13,355 nt of DNA from CAYXPG01 sp964564845 (GCA_964564845.1 CAZMCN010000055.1:1-13355), one strand, 5' to 3'; positions 1 to 7,908 are shown, numbered from the stretch's first letter. Numbers and translations are program-made. Notes: generated by a model not told the origin, from the letters alone.

Positions 1-59
1 CAAACAGTTGCGTAAAAAATAATTAAAATTGGAGTAGACTTTTAACATAGGAGATTACA

Positions 60-1607
60 ATGTCAAGTTATCGAAAACACTATATTTTTCCTGTTGTCAT
101 AATCATCGCTTTATCGTGCTTTAGTACAAGCACATTAAGCCAGGTAATTTACTCCCCCTGCGAGAAGTCCGATTTTCAAACGTACACAACTTATCCTGAG
201 ATGATGCAGTATCTACAACAAGTTCAGTCAACATCAACCGATATGCTGCTTGGGATATTCGGGACATCGATTGAGGGCAGAGAAATTCCCTATGCGGTCT
301 TCAGCAGACCTATGACAACTAGGCCGTGGGAAGCTCTTGTTTCGGGCAAACCGATTATTCTTCTTACCGCAAATATTCACGGCGAAGAACGCACACTGAG
401 AGAATCGAATCTAATTCTCATCCGTGAGCTGGCAACTAAAGGCACCGAAATGAATCAACTGCTGGATAGCCTCGTCGTGATTATGGTGCCATCGCTGAAT
501 CCCGATGGTTTTGTCCTTGTAACTCATCAAAATGCAGACCGTGTTGATTTGAATCGTGACTTCATCAAGCTTGAACAACCAGAACTTATATCTCACGCCA
601 AAAACATCATCCACTCCTGGCACCCACATTTGTATGCCGACGGACACGGCGGGGGCAGATACCCATATAACCTTTGCTATCAGGCACCCAGTAATGCCGC
701 ACCCGACCAGAGAATTACAGCACTCTTTGATAAGGAGATAGCACCTTTTATTGATGCTAAAATGAAAGAGAACGGCTACAAATCATGGTATTTTTCCCGC
801 GGCAACAGAACCGAATGGACTACCGGCATTTTCGATGCCGATAACGGGAGAAATTACGGCGGCTTTATAAACAGTGTAGGTATTTTGTTTGAATCGCCGG
901 GCTGGCAGGGATTAAAGAACGCTGTTCAAAGCGGACTCGTGGCATATAAAGCACTTCTGCAATATTCAGCCGTGAACGCAGAGAGACTTATAACGACCAT
1001 TAACCGTGCCCGTCACGAGACCACCAAAATGGGACAGAATACCACAGGGCGAATTCCCGTTCAGATGAAATTAGTTGCCGAAGATTACAAAGTTTCCTAT
1101 GAAATCGGTGAAGGTGAAGGCGATAAAAGAAAAATTATCAAAGTAAGCAGCGCCAATTTAATTAAAAAGCCGCACATTCTCAAATCACGGCCCCGGCCTT
1201 ACGCATACATACTGGAAAGGAAGGCATATAAATCTGTTGAAACGCTCAAACGCCAAAACGTTATGATAGAAGTGCTGCAGGAAGAGACGACACTTGGAGT
1301 TGAGGCGTACGTCTTAACAGGAGTTACATACGGCAAGAAATATGACCACCACAGGGCAACGTTTGTAACGGCAGCTGACGAAACAGTTAAAAGAAAGATG
1401 ACGTTTCCAAAAGGGACCTATATCATCAGAACCGGCCAGATGATGGGAAGAGTAATTACCCACTTACTCGAACCCGAAACAAATGATAATGTAATTACGT
1501 TTAATACGATGGATGGTATTCTGCCTAAGCCGGGTGAATCGTCAATAATTCCGATTTTTAAGCTTATGAAACCCGCTAACCTTGCCACAAGAATGCTGCG
1601 GTATTAA
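60..1607 (+). CDS. Secreted M14-family zinc carboxypeptidase
   Basis: Probable exported metallocarboxypeptidase that removes C-terminal residues from peptides outside the cytoplasm. Residues 1-27 form a signal peptide (basic start, hydrophobic run from about residue 10). M14 features are visible in order: the zinc-binding HxxE at H107/E110 (NIHGEE), NPDG at 147-150, the substrate-binding NRD at 165-167 followed by a QPE segment, the third zinc ligand H196 in DGHGGG, and a likely catalytic glutamate E278 in LFESPG. The peptidase domain ends near residue 305. About 200 further residues form a beta-rich tail I cannot assign. The start is supported by AGGAG at 49-53, six bases upstream of the ATG. 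It is the only plus-strand gene here and converges on the DUF1847 gene with 90 bases between stops. Family assignment is firm; substrate is unknown. Confidence 0.88.
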   Translation: MSSYRKHYIFPVVIIIALSCFSTSTLSQVIYSPCEKSDFQTYTTYPEMMQYLQQVQSTSTDMLLGIFGTSIEGREIPYAVFSRPMTTRPWEALVSGKPIILLTANIHGEERTLRESNLILIRELATKGTEMNQLLDSLVVIMVPSLNPDGFVLVTHQNADRVDLNRDFIKLEQPELISHAKNIIHSWHPHLYADGHGGGRYPYNLCYQAPSNAAPDQRITALFDKEIAPFIDAKMKENGYKSWYFSRGNRTEWTTGIFDADNGRNYGGFINSVGILFESPGWQGLKNAVQSGLVAYKALLQYSAVNAERLITTINRARHETTKMGQNTTGRIPVQMKLVAEDYKVSYEIGEGEGDKRKIIKVSSANLIKKPHILKSRPRPYAYILERKAYKSVETLKRQNVMIEVLQEETTLGVEAYVLTGVTYGKKYDHHRATFVTAADETVKRKMTFPKGTYIIRTGQMMGRVITHLLEPETNDNVITFNTMDGILPKPGESSIIPIFKLMKPANLATRMLRY

Positions 1608-1697
1608 GGAAGAATTCAACTTTAACAAAAAAGCGGGCCAAAAAGCACCGACTTTATAAATGGTTTCAATTACATTAAAAATTTTCTTTAGTGGTTT

Positions 1698-2285
1698 TTA
1701 CTGAAATGTTTTTCGGATATATCTGCAGTAAAGAGCCCCAACCGGATTATGTGCCAGGACGCGGTCCTTGGCAATAAGCGTCGTTACCGGCGCTTTTGAA
1801 ATCTTTGAAAAAATTGCGTCGTGCCCCACACAAAGCCCGCATATTACATTAAGCTCCGTCTGGGCCCGGTTCAGCACATCGGCCTGCCCTGCCGGGTTGC
1901 ACATTACTTCATCATCGCCTGAGTTAATCTGCTCGAGTTCGAAGTCTTCCTTCGCCAAACCACAAAGTTTGCAGCAAACTGAGGCAACCTCAAAATGTTT
2001 CGAAAGAATTCCGTTAATAACCTTTGCTTCTTCCGATAACCCGATACAAAATGCCAGACCAATTTTTTTACAGCCCAATTCTTTTGCAAGCAGAATTATT
2101 TCACTCAGGCGTGTTTCTTGGCAATAGTACCGTGCTTCAATCGCCGATGCGGCCTTGTGTAATTTCGACACACCGGCATCATCATACAGCTTGCTATGGC
2201 TGCTTGACTTTGAAAAACAATCTTTACCCTCCCTGCATTTTTTATCCTCACAATTTGCACAATACGGCAATACTCCCCTTTTCAT
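1698..2285 (-). CDS. DUF1847 Cys-rich putative metal-binding protein
   Basis: A 195-residue cytoplasmic protein matching the DUF1847 family as I recall it; function unproven. It carries fourteen cysteines, many in pairs or short-spaced sets: C9, C12, C17 and C23 at the N-terminus, C55, C72, C80, C104/C105/C108, C129, C149/C152 with H155 close by, and C187. This pattern suggests metal or Fe-S binding. The middle (LGCKKIGLAFCIGL, then VCCKLCGL) and the C-terminal half (GLCVGHDAIF, then KDRVLAHNP) are the parts I recognise as family-typical. The ATG is preceded by AGGGG seven bases away. It is the last gene of the probable nifJ-lipoprotein-DUF1847 run, 58 bases after the lipoprotein stop. The family is mostly seen in anaerobes, which suits the PFOR neighbour, but a functional link is inference. 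Confidence 0.85.
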   Translation of the reverse strand: MKRGVLPYCANCEDKKCREGKDCFSKSSSHSKLYDDAGVSKLHKAASAIEARYYCQETRLSEIILLAKELGCKKIGLAFCIGLSEEAKVINGILSKHFEVASVCCKLCGLAKEDFELEQINSGDDEVMCNPAGQADVLNRAQTELNVICGLCVGHDAIFSKISKAPVTTLIAKDRVLAHNPVGALYCRYIRKTFQ

Positions 2286-2343
2286 TTATTTACCCCTATG
2301 TGTAGGTTTACCGGCGACTGATTTTTCACCTTTTGTCACTTGA

Positions 2344-3174
2344 CTATTTTAAATCAATTTTAACAAGCCGTTGCTGCGGGTGGTTGTGCGCATTGCTCTT
2401 AAAGAGCTCTATCTTGGAAGGGAGCCAGACGCCTCCCTTTTCAGCCTCGCTATAGTTATAGCCTCGAACAGCAAAAAAGCTCTCTCTGTCAATATCAGCG
2501 AACCAAAGCATATCAACTAACGAATTGCCGCTGTTCTGGTAGAATACCATCAACGCCGAGGCGCTGTCAGAACTTGCCCGTTCAATCGGATAATACCATA
2601 ATCCTTCTTTTTTAACCGCAGCACTTTTAGTAAAGCCAACCCCTCTATCCAGAAAACGCACCGGCGCCGTTGTTATGTTGAGTATTGCTTCTGCAAAATA
2701 TCGCCGGCATACTTTAACCGGCAGTGCATCGACTTTGCTGCCGCCTTTCAGGATACTGAAGCCCTCAGGCGACAATTGCCAAACAAACGCCCCCTGCGGC
2801 TCGACGGCCGAAATCAAAATAGAATTCGCCCAGGGATATATCCGGTAATTCTGCTCTGTCAGATAACGACTGCCATCGGGGTTATAAAAAGTAACTATGG
2901 CACCGGCCCGTATGGTTTTCGTTTTTTCCCAGGCATCCAGTGTTCCGGTGGCATCTATTGCTTTAGCAGCATAATCAGGAATTACTACATTCGGGTCAAA
3001 ACTTCCCAAATCGACAGTTTGTGTTTGCTTTTTTCGGGTCTTTAGAAAACTTGTTCTAAGTTTATCAGAGGAACAACCCGTGACAAAAAGAGCTATCACA
3101 ATAACCACTATGCATACAAAACCTGCAACAATAAAACGTATTTGAGAATACGGGAACTTATAAAACCTATTCAT
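2344..3174 (-). CDS. Putative lipoprotein, possibly LolA-like fold
   Basis: A 276-residue protein I do not recognise by name. A hydrophobic N-terminal helix (about residues 14-33) ends in a lipobox-like FVTGC, giving a predicted lipidated cysteine at C34, so it is probably a membrane-anchored lipoprotein facing the periplasm. The mature part looks like alternating beta strands, with VWLPSKIELF and a final LVKIDLK resembling the end of LolA-like outer-membrane lipoprotein carriers. That fold suggestion is inference only. A TTG 18 bases further upstream opens a longer frame, but AGAGGAGT sits between that codon and the ATG at 3174, so the ATG is the better start. It lies 82 bases after the nifJ stop and 58 bases before DUF1847 on the same strand, consistent with co-transcription. 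Confidence 0.72.
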   Translation of the reverse strand: MNRFYKFPYSQIRFIVAGFVCIVVIVIALFVTGCSSDKLRTSFLKTRKKQTQTVDLGSFDPNVVIPDYAAKAIDATGTLDAWEKTKTIRAGAIVTFYNPDGSRYLTEQNYRIYPWANSILISAVEPQGAFVWQLSPEGFSILKGGSKVDALPVKVCRRYFAEAILNITTAPVRFLDRGVGFTKSAAVKKEGLWYYPIERASSDSASALMVFYQNSGNSLVDMLWFADIDRESFFAVRGYNYSEAEKGGVWLPSKIELFKSNAHNHPQQRLVKIDLK

Positions 3175-3180
3175 AATTTT

Positions 3181-3188
3181 ACTCCTCT
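3181..3188 (-). promoter_or_regulatory. Shine-Dalgarno site fixing the lipoprotein start
   Basis: On the minus strand this reads AGAGGAGT, six bases upstream of the ATG at 3172-3174. Because it lies downstream of the alternative TTG codon at 3190-3192, it argues for the shorter 276-residue product. Confidence 0.75.
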
Positions 3189-3256
3189 GCAAACAAATTC
3201 ATCGCAACTTTTGAAAAGTCCGACCGATAATTTACGCTTCTTTTGTCAAAGCCGGC

Positions 3257-6200
3257 TCAGGGAGAATCTGAAGCTGCTTTATCCTGCTCTTTATCATAAA
3301 GCTGAAGCGATGCAAGCCGCTCTATCGAGGCATATCTTTGGGCGATGTCGCTTTTGGCAAGCTTGAGCAGTTTCGCTGCAGCTTCCGGGTCGGCCTGCTT
3401 CAGGATACGATAACGATTCTCGCCGTAAATATATTCCTCCAAATCAAGAGTAGGAGCTTTCGAGTCAAGCTGCAGCGGGTTTTTACCCTGGTCTTTAAGG
3501 CGAGGGTCGAACCTGTACAAAGGCCAATGGCCACAATCAACGGCCTTTTTCTGCTCACCATAGCCGTTTGTCATATTTATACCGTGAGCAATGCAGTGAG
3601 CATAAGCGATTATAATTGAAGAACCAGGGTAGCTTTCGGCCTCGACAAATGCCTTAACGGTCTGATTGGCATTTGCACCAATCGCCACCTCGGCAACGTA
3701 AATGCTGCCGTATGTCATAGCCAGCAGCCCAAGGTCTTTTTTAGCTGCCGGTTTGCCTGCGGCTGCAAATTTTGCTACTGCCGCTCTTGGCGTTGATTTC
3801 GACATTTGCCCGCCGGTATTGGAATATACCTCCGTATCCAGTACAAGCAGATTAACATCAATGCCTGTTGCCAGGACATGGTCAAGCCCGCCATAACCGA
3901 TATCGTATGCCCATCCGTCGCCGCCAAGAGCCCAGACCGATTTGCGTACAAGATAATCTGCAATGCTCAAGAGCCGCCTGCAATCCGCACAATCACTCTT
4001 TCGGCACTGCTCTTTGAGCTTATCTATACGAAGCCGCTGCTGTTCGATAGCGGCCTGGGCCGGGTCATTGGCTGCTGCTGCAGTATGAATATCTTCAGCC
4101 AGTTTCTTATCAACACAGCCGGACGCTGTAACTTTTTCGAGCAATTCAAGAGAGCTTACTCTGAACTTATCAACTGTCAGCCGCATACCCATCGCAAATT
4201 CGGCACAGTCCTCAAATAGACTATTGCTCCAGGTAGGCCCCCTGCCGTCTTCTCTTTTAGTGTATGGCGTTGTGGGGAGATTACCGCCGTAAATTGATGA
4301 GCAGCCCGTAGCATTGCCGATAAAAGCCCTGTCGCCGAACAATTGCGACAAGAGTTTCACATAGGCTGTTTCACCGCAGCCGGCACAGGCACCGGAATAC
4401 TCAAACAACGGCTGAATTAACTGGCTGCCCTTTACGGTATCGGCTTTGAAAAGTTTTTTGTCTGTATTTGGAATCGATAGAAAGTATTCATAATTCTCAC
4501 GCTCGGCGCTGCGAACCGGCTTCTGCGGCACCATATTGATTGCTTTTCGTCCCGTCGGCTGCTTCTCTTTGTCTTTTTCCACAGCGGGACAATTAACCAC
4601 ACAGGCACCGCATCCTGTGCAGTCCTCCGGAGCCACCTGAACCGTAAATTTCATACCGGCAAAATCCTTCCCTTTTGCATCGGCGCTTTTGAACTTTTGC
4701 GGAGCACCTTTAAGGTGTTCTTTATCGTAGGCCTTTATTCTTATAGCGGCGTGCGGACATAGCAGAGAGCATCTGCCGCATTGAATACAGACCTCCGGCT
4801 CCCACGACGGTATATCCACAGCAATGTTGCGCTTTTCGTACTGCGTCGTGCCGCTGGGAAACTTACCATCAACCGGCATCCTGCTTACGGGCAGTTTGTC
4901 CCCACGGCGAGCTATAAGTTCAGCGGTAACTTCCTTGACAAAATCAGGGGCATCCTCTGGAACAGGCGGACGCATCCTTATTTTACTTGTTGCCTTGTCA
5001 CCTACTTTAACTTCATAAACCCTGTCAATAGCGGCATCAACCGCAGCATTGTTCATTTCAACAATTTTTTCACCCTTCTTCCCATAGGTCTTTCTGATAG
5101 CGTCTTTGATTGCTTCGACAGCCGTATCAACAGGGATGACATTGCTAATTTTGAAAAAGGCGGTTTGCATAATGACATTGATGCGCGCGCCAAGACCGAG
5201 TTCCTGAGCAAGTAAAATCGCATCTATAATATAGAACTTAAGCTTCTTGTCGATTATCTGCTTTTGCACTTCCTGCGGTAAGGTGTCCCAAACTTCATCT
5301 TTGTCGTAGCTGGTTGTCAGAAGAAATGTTCCACCGTCGCGCAACGACGAAAGCATATCGTACTTTTCCAGAAAGCTCGGATTATGGCACGCAGCAAAAT
5401 CTGCCTTGTTTATCAGATAGGGACTGCGAATTAGTTGCTCACCAAATCTAAGATGCGATATTGTAACAGCACCGGCTTTTCTTGAATCATACACAAAGTA
5501 AGCTTGAGCGTAACTGTCCGTCTGCTCTCCGATGATTTTTATGGAGTTTTTATTTGCGCCTACTGTTCCGTCCGCGCCGAGTCCGTAAAACATTGCAGAG
5601 AAAAGTTTTTCAGTGCCGACGTCGAAAGACGGGTCAACATCCAGACTGGTATGCGTTACATCGTCTATAATACCCACCGTAAAGCCTTTTTTGGGGGTCG
5701 TTGCGTCGAGATTGTCAAAAACGGCCTTTACCATAGCCGGCGTAAACTCTTTTGAGCCCAATCCATACCGCCCGCCGACAATCAGAGGATATTTATCAAA
5801 CGGTGCGTCACCTGCGGCCATCGCTTCGCTTATAGCGGTTCGTACGTCCAGATACAATGGCTCGCCCAGCGAACCGGGCTCCTTTGTCCTGTCCAATACG
5901 GCAATTTTCTTTACGCTTTTTGGTAAAGCACTTATAAAGTCCTTTGCACTGAAGGGCCTGTAAAGTCGAACCTTTATAAGGCCGACTTTTTCACCGGCGT
6001 TATTTAAATATTCTACCGTCTCATGGGTGGTATCAGCTCCTGTGCCCATAATTACGATAATTTTCTCGGCATCTTTCGGCCCAACATAATCAAATAAATG
6101 GTAGCTGCGTCCAATCAGCTTTGCAAATTTGTCCATCGTCTCGGCAACAATCGCCGGGGCCTCTAAATAATATTTATTTACCGTCTCCCTGCCCTGAAAG

Positions 6201-6874
6201 TAAACATCGGGATTTTGAGCCGTTCCGCTAATCATCGGCCTGTCCGGCGAGAGGGCTCTGGCCTTATTTTGAGCCACAAGTTCGTTATCTATCATCGCCC
6301 GCATATCATCCAACGTTAACTCTTCGACCTTTTGAACCTCATGAGTAGTTCTAAAACCATCGAAGAAATGTATAAACGGCACCCGCGAAGCTAATGTGGC
6401 CTGCTGAGCGATGAGCGCAAAGTCCATAACCTCCTGAACATTACACGAAGAAAGCATAGCAAATCCGGTCTGCCGACAGGCCATCACATCAGAATGGTCG
6501 CCGAAAATCGAAAGCGCCTGACAGGCCAGCGAGCGGGCAGAAACATGAAAAACCGTAGCCAGCAGTTCACCGGCAATCTTATACATATTGGGAATCATCA
6601 GTAAAAGCCCCTGCGAGGCGGTAAAGGTGGTCGCCAGTGCGCCGGTCGCCAATGCACCGTGTATAGCACCGGCCGCTCCGGCTTCGGACTGCATTTCAGT
6701 AACCGAAGGAACCGTCCCCCAGATATTAGGCTCTCGTGCGGCACTTCTGGCATCGGCAATCTCACCCATACCGGAGCTGGGGGTAATCGGGTATATTGCA
6801 ATTACTTCATTCGTAGCATGCGCCACGTATGACGCCGCCGCATTACCATCAATTGTAATCATTCTTCGTTTCAT
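3257..6874 (-). CDS. nifJ: Pyruvate:ferredoxin (flavodoxin) oxidoreductase, single-chain
   Basis: Oxidatively decarboxylates pyruvate to acetyl-CoA and CO2 and reduces ferredoxin or flavodoxin; TPP-dependent, cytoplasmic. At 1205 residues it is full length for the homodimeric enzyme. Domain order is complete. The pyruvate/TPP-binding N-terminal domain has YPITPSS at 28-34, and T31, E64 and R114 fall where the known Desulfovibrio africanus catalytic residues lie. Domain II is followed by the gamma domain (GLGADGTVGANKNS near 431-444). Two [4Fe-4S] ferredoxin motifs follow (C696/C699/C702/C706 and C752/C755/C758/C762). The C-terminal TPP domain holds the proximal-cluster cysteines C830, C833, C858 and C1094, with GGDGWAYDIGYGG at 984-996 and YSNTGGQ at 1017-1023. 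The start has AAGGTG eight bases upstream; an in-frame ATG four codons later is a weaker choice. Three extra cysteines (C957, C962, C965) are unusual. Confidence 0.97.
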   Translation of the reverse strand: MKRRMITIDGNAAASYVAHATNEVIAIYPITPSSGMGEIADARSAAREPNIWGTVPSVTEMQSEAGAAGAIHGALATGALATTFTASQGLLLMIPNMYKIAGELLATVFHVSARSLACQALSIFGDHSDVMACRQTGFAMLSSCNVQEVMDFALIAQQATLASRVPFIHFFDGFRTTHEVQKVEELTLDDMRAMIDNELVAQNKARALSPDRPMISGTAQNPDVYFQGRETVNKYYLEAPAIVAETMDKFAKLIGRSYHLFDYVGPKDAEKIIVIMGTGADTTHETVEYLNNAGEKVGLIKVRLYRPFSAKDFISALPKSVKKIAVLDRTKEPGSLGEPLYLDVRTAISEAMAAGDAPFDKYPLIVGGRYGLGSKEFTPAMVKAVFDNLDATTPKKGFTVGIIDDVTHTSLDVDPSFDVGTEKLFSAMFYGLGADGTVGANKNSIKIIGEQTDSYAQAYFVYDSRKAGAVTISHLRFGEQLIRSPYLINKADFAACHNPSFLEKYDMLSSLRDGGTFLLTTSYDKDEVWDTLPQEVQKQIIDKKLKFYIIDAILLAQELGLGARINVIMQTAFFKISNVIPVDTAVEAIKDAIRKTYGKKGEKIVEMNNAAVDAAIDRVYEVKVGDKATSKIRMRPPVPEDAPDFVKEVTAELIARRGDKLPVSRMPVDGKFPSGTTQYEKRNIAVDIPSWEPEVCIQCGRCSLLCPHAAIRIKAYDKEHLKGAPQKFKSADAKGKDFAGMKFTVQVAPEDCTGCGACVVNCPAVEKDKEKQPTGRKAINMVPQKPVRSAERENYEYFLSIPNTDKKLFKADTVKGSQLIQPLFEYSGACAGCGETAYVKLLSQLFGDRAFIGNATGCSSIYGGNLPTTPYTKREDGRGPTWSNSLFEDCAEFAMGMRLTVDKFRVSSLELLEKVTASGCVDKKLAEDIHTAAAANDPAQAAIEQQRLRIDKLKEQCRKSDCADCRRLLSIADYLVRKSVWALGGDGWAYDIGYGGLDHVLATGIDVNLLVLDTEVYSNTGGQMSKSTPRAAVAKFAAAGKPAAKKDLGLLAMTYGSIYVAEVAIGANANQTVKAFVEAESYPGSSIIIAYAHCIAHGINMTNGYGEQKKAVDCGHWPLYRFDPRLKDQGKNPLQLDSKAPTLDLEEYIYGENRYRILKQADPEAAAKLLKLAKSDIAQRYASIERLASLQLYDKEQDKAASDSP

Positions 6875-6986
6875 AAATCCTACACCTTATTAAAATAGCA
6901 CCCTTAAATATTTTAACCAAAAGGGCTTTTATCACGAAAAGAAGCCCTCAAACCATATTTTAGTCCTGAAGAGGCCGAAGGGAGAC

Positions 6987-7012
6987 CCCAAACGCAATAA
7001 AAGGCGTTTGGG
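6987..7012. repeat. Palindromic repeat, copy 1
   Basis: Perfect 9-bp arms CCCAAACGC and GCGTTTGGG around an 8-base loop (AATAAAAG). The same arms with the same loop length recur at 9726-9751. Neither strand has a T-run directly after the stem, so a simple intrinsic terminator is unlikely. It lies about 113-138 bases upstream of nifJ, between the candidate promoter and the gene. Confidence 0.8.
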
Positions 7013-7053
7013 CACCCCGGAACTTGTCCTGGGCTTCGTTCAGGGAACTATAC

Positions 7054-7082
7054 TTTATACAACTTTTTGCCCTGTTAAGCAA
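7054..7082 (-). promoter_or_regulatory. Candidate sigma-70-type promoter for nifJ
   Basis: On the minus strand, TTGCTT (7082-7077) and TATAAA (7059-7054) are separated by 17 bases. The -10 matches consensus at five of six positions, the -35 only at its first three. Transcription from about 7047 would give a leader of roughly 170 bases containing the palindrome at 6987-7012. This is motif matching only. Confidence 0.3.
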
Positions 7083-7145
7083 TGTAAAATTTGCAGAATT
7101 GGGAAACAAAAAAAGTCGGCCTAAAATTTATAAATGATATGCAAC

Positions 7146-7168
7146 ATTTTCCCTTCGGCCTGGAAAAT
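7146..7168. repeat. Hairpin presenting the TCGGCCT heptamer in its loop
   Basis: Perfect 7-bp arms ATTTTCC (7146-7152) and GGAAAAT (7162-7168) enclose a 9-base loop that contains TCGGCCT (AGGCCGA in minus-strand RNA). The complementary heptamer lies just next to it at 7178-7184, so loop pairing or competition is possible. Confidence 0.6.
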
Positions 7169-7177
7169 ATCTGGGAC

Positions 7178-7209
7178 AGGCCGATGTAAAGGTGTGGTCT
7201 AATCGGCCT
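7178..7209. repeat. Hairpin 3' of the DUF3786 gene
   Basis: Perfect 8-bp arms AGGCCGAT (7178-7185) and ATCGGCCT (7202-7209) flank a 16-base loop, starting 18 bases beyond the DUF3786 stop on the minus strand. No U-run follows it directly in minus-strand RNA, so termination here is uncertain. Confidence 0.6.
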
Positions 7210-7227
7210 TTTGAGTTATTAAACCGC

Positions 7228-7836
7228 TTAACCGCTTTCAGAGACGGCCTGAACCAATGCATCGACGGCAAGATTTACCCCGGTCCACAAGGCATCCAGC
7301 GGCAGATGCTCCCCGGCTGTCCGGTCAAAAAGAATAGATGCCCTGGCGTCAAATTCCTCGTCAGCTCGCCAAATCACTATCGTTACCGGAACGCGAGGCA
7401 ATATGTAAAACTGAATTGAGGCATCACCAAATTCGCATTTCTCAGCGGCAAAGAGCTCTGTGTTTTGGTATAATAATTCAGGAGAGGCTCCAAAGACTTT
7501 TTCCAGTGTTTCGGCAGGCAGCTTGTGCAGCCCTCTGAAGAAGAACTGGCCTGTGGGCAGAGTTTCAGCCCTGACAAGTTTATTTGCAATCGGCAAATCC
7601 TTGGCGTTTATCAGGTATGCAAGAATACAAAGCTGCTCAAGAAACTCTGCCGGTACCGGCTTCGACCCCGGCTTGAGAGAAAAAATCTCCTCATCTTCAA
7701 GATTAACTACATACTCAGTATTGAGCAATGTAACGACATAACGCTCAGGAGAACTCAAATACTGGCAGTCTGCCTTTTTTGCGGTTTGGTGCTTGTCAAG
7801 CCCGATAAGCTGCCGCCAAAGGCCTTGGTGAGCCAT
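7228..7836 (-). CDS. DUF3786 domain protein
   Basis: A 202-residue soluble protein, with no signal peptide or membrane segment, matching the DUF3786 family as I recall it. Typical segments are LCILAYLINAKDLP (about 89-102), LPTGQFFFRGLHKLP (about 112-126), FGASPELL (134-141) and the C-terminal stretch with FGDASIQFYILPRVPVTIV, WRADEEF and ILFDRTAGEHLP. Biochemical function is unknown. The family is concentrated in strict anaerobes, sometimes near one-carbon or corrinoid genes, which I state from memory. The start has AAAGGG eleven bases upstream, a slightly long spacing. It lies 72 bases downstream of the purH stop on the same strand, so it could be co-transcribed with purH, although a short repeat occupies that gap. 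Confidence 0.85.
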   Translation of the reverse strand: MAHQGLWRQLIGLDKHQTAKKADCQYLSSPERYVVTLLNTEYVVNLEDEEIFSLKPGSKPVPAEFLEQLCILAYLINAKDLPIANKLVRAETLPTGQFFFRGLHKLPAETLEKVFGASPELLYQNTELFAAEKCEFGDASIQFYILPRVPVTIVIWRADEEFDARASILFDRTAGEHLPLDALWTGVNLAVDALVQAVSESG

Positions 7837-7865
7837 TTATTTTTGTACCCTTTAATGCTTTTTTG

Positions 7866-7882
7866 CCACAAAGACACAAAGA
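7866..7882. repeat. Tandem CACAAAGA duplication in the purH-DUF3786 gap
   Basis: The octamer CACAAAGA occurs twice head to tail at 7867-7874 and 7875-7882, preceded by GC. The sequence resembles short dispersed intergenic elements (CTTTGTGTCTTTGTGGC on the other strand) that I remember from many bacterial genomes. Only this copy is seen here. Confidence 0.45.
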
Positions 7883-7908
7883 TTTCAAAATAATTCTTTT
7901 AATACTTT

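Larger units (their letters stand above)
6875..7227. other. Inverted-repeat-rich intergenic region upstream of nifJ
   Basis: This 353-base gap holds no convincing gene. From the nifJ side it contains a hairpin with arms AGGGCTT (6922-6928) and AAGCCCT (6942-6948), and the palindrome at 6987-7012. It also has a candidate minus-strand promoter at 7054-7082, a seven-A run at 7108-7114, and a group of TCGGCCT/AGGCCGA heptamers between 7116 and 7209. A second weak promoter-like pair (TTGGTT, 17 bases, TATTTT on the minus strand) lies at 6892-6920. No tRNA or known riboswitch was recognised. Confidence 0.7.

Noticed and set aside
1608..1697. Bidirectional terminator between the convergent M14 and DUF1847 genes
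   Set aside because: The expected position contains A/T-rich DNA and a GC-rich patch, but I found no clean stem followed by a T-run on either strand.
6987..7012. Palindromes as a CRISPR-like or simple terminator array
   Set aside because: The two copies are 2.7 kb apart with no regular spacers, and neither has a T-run after the stem.
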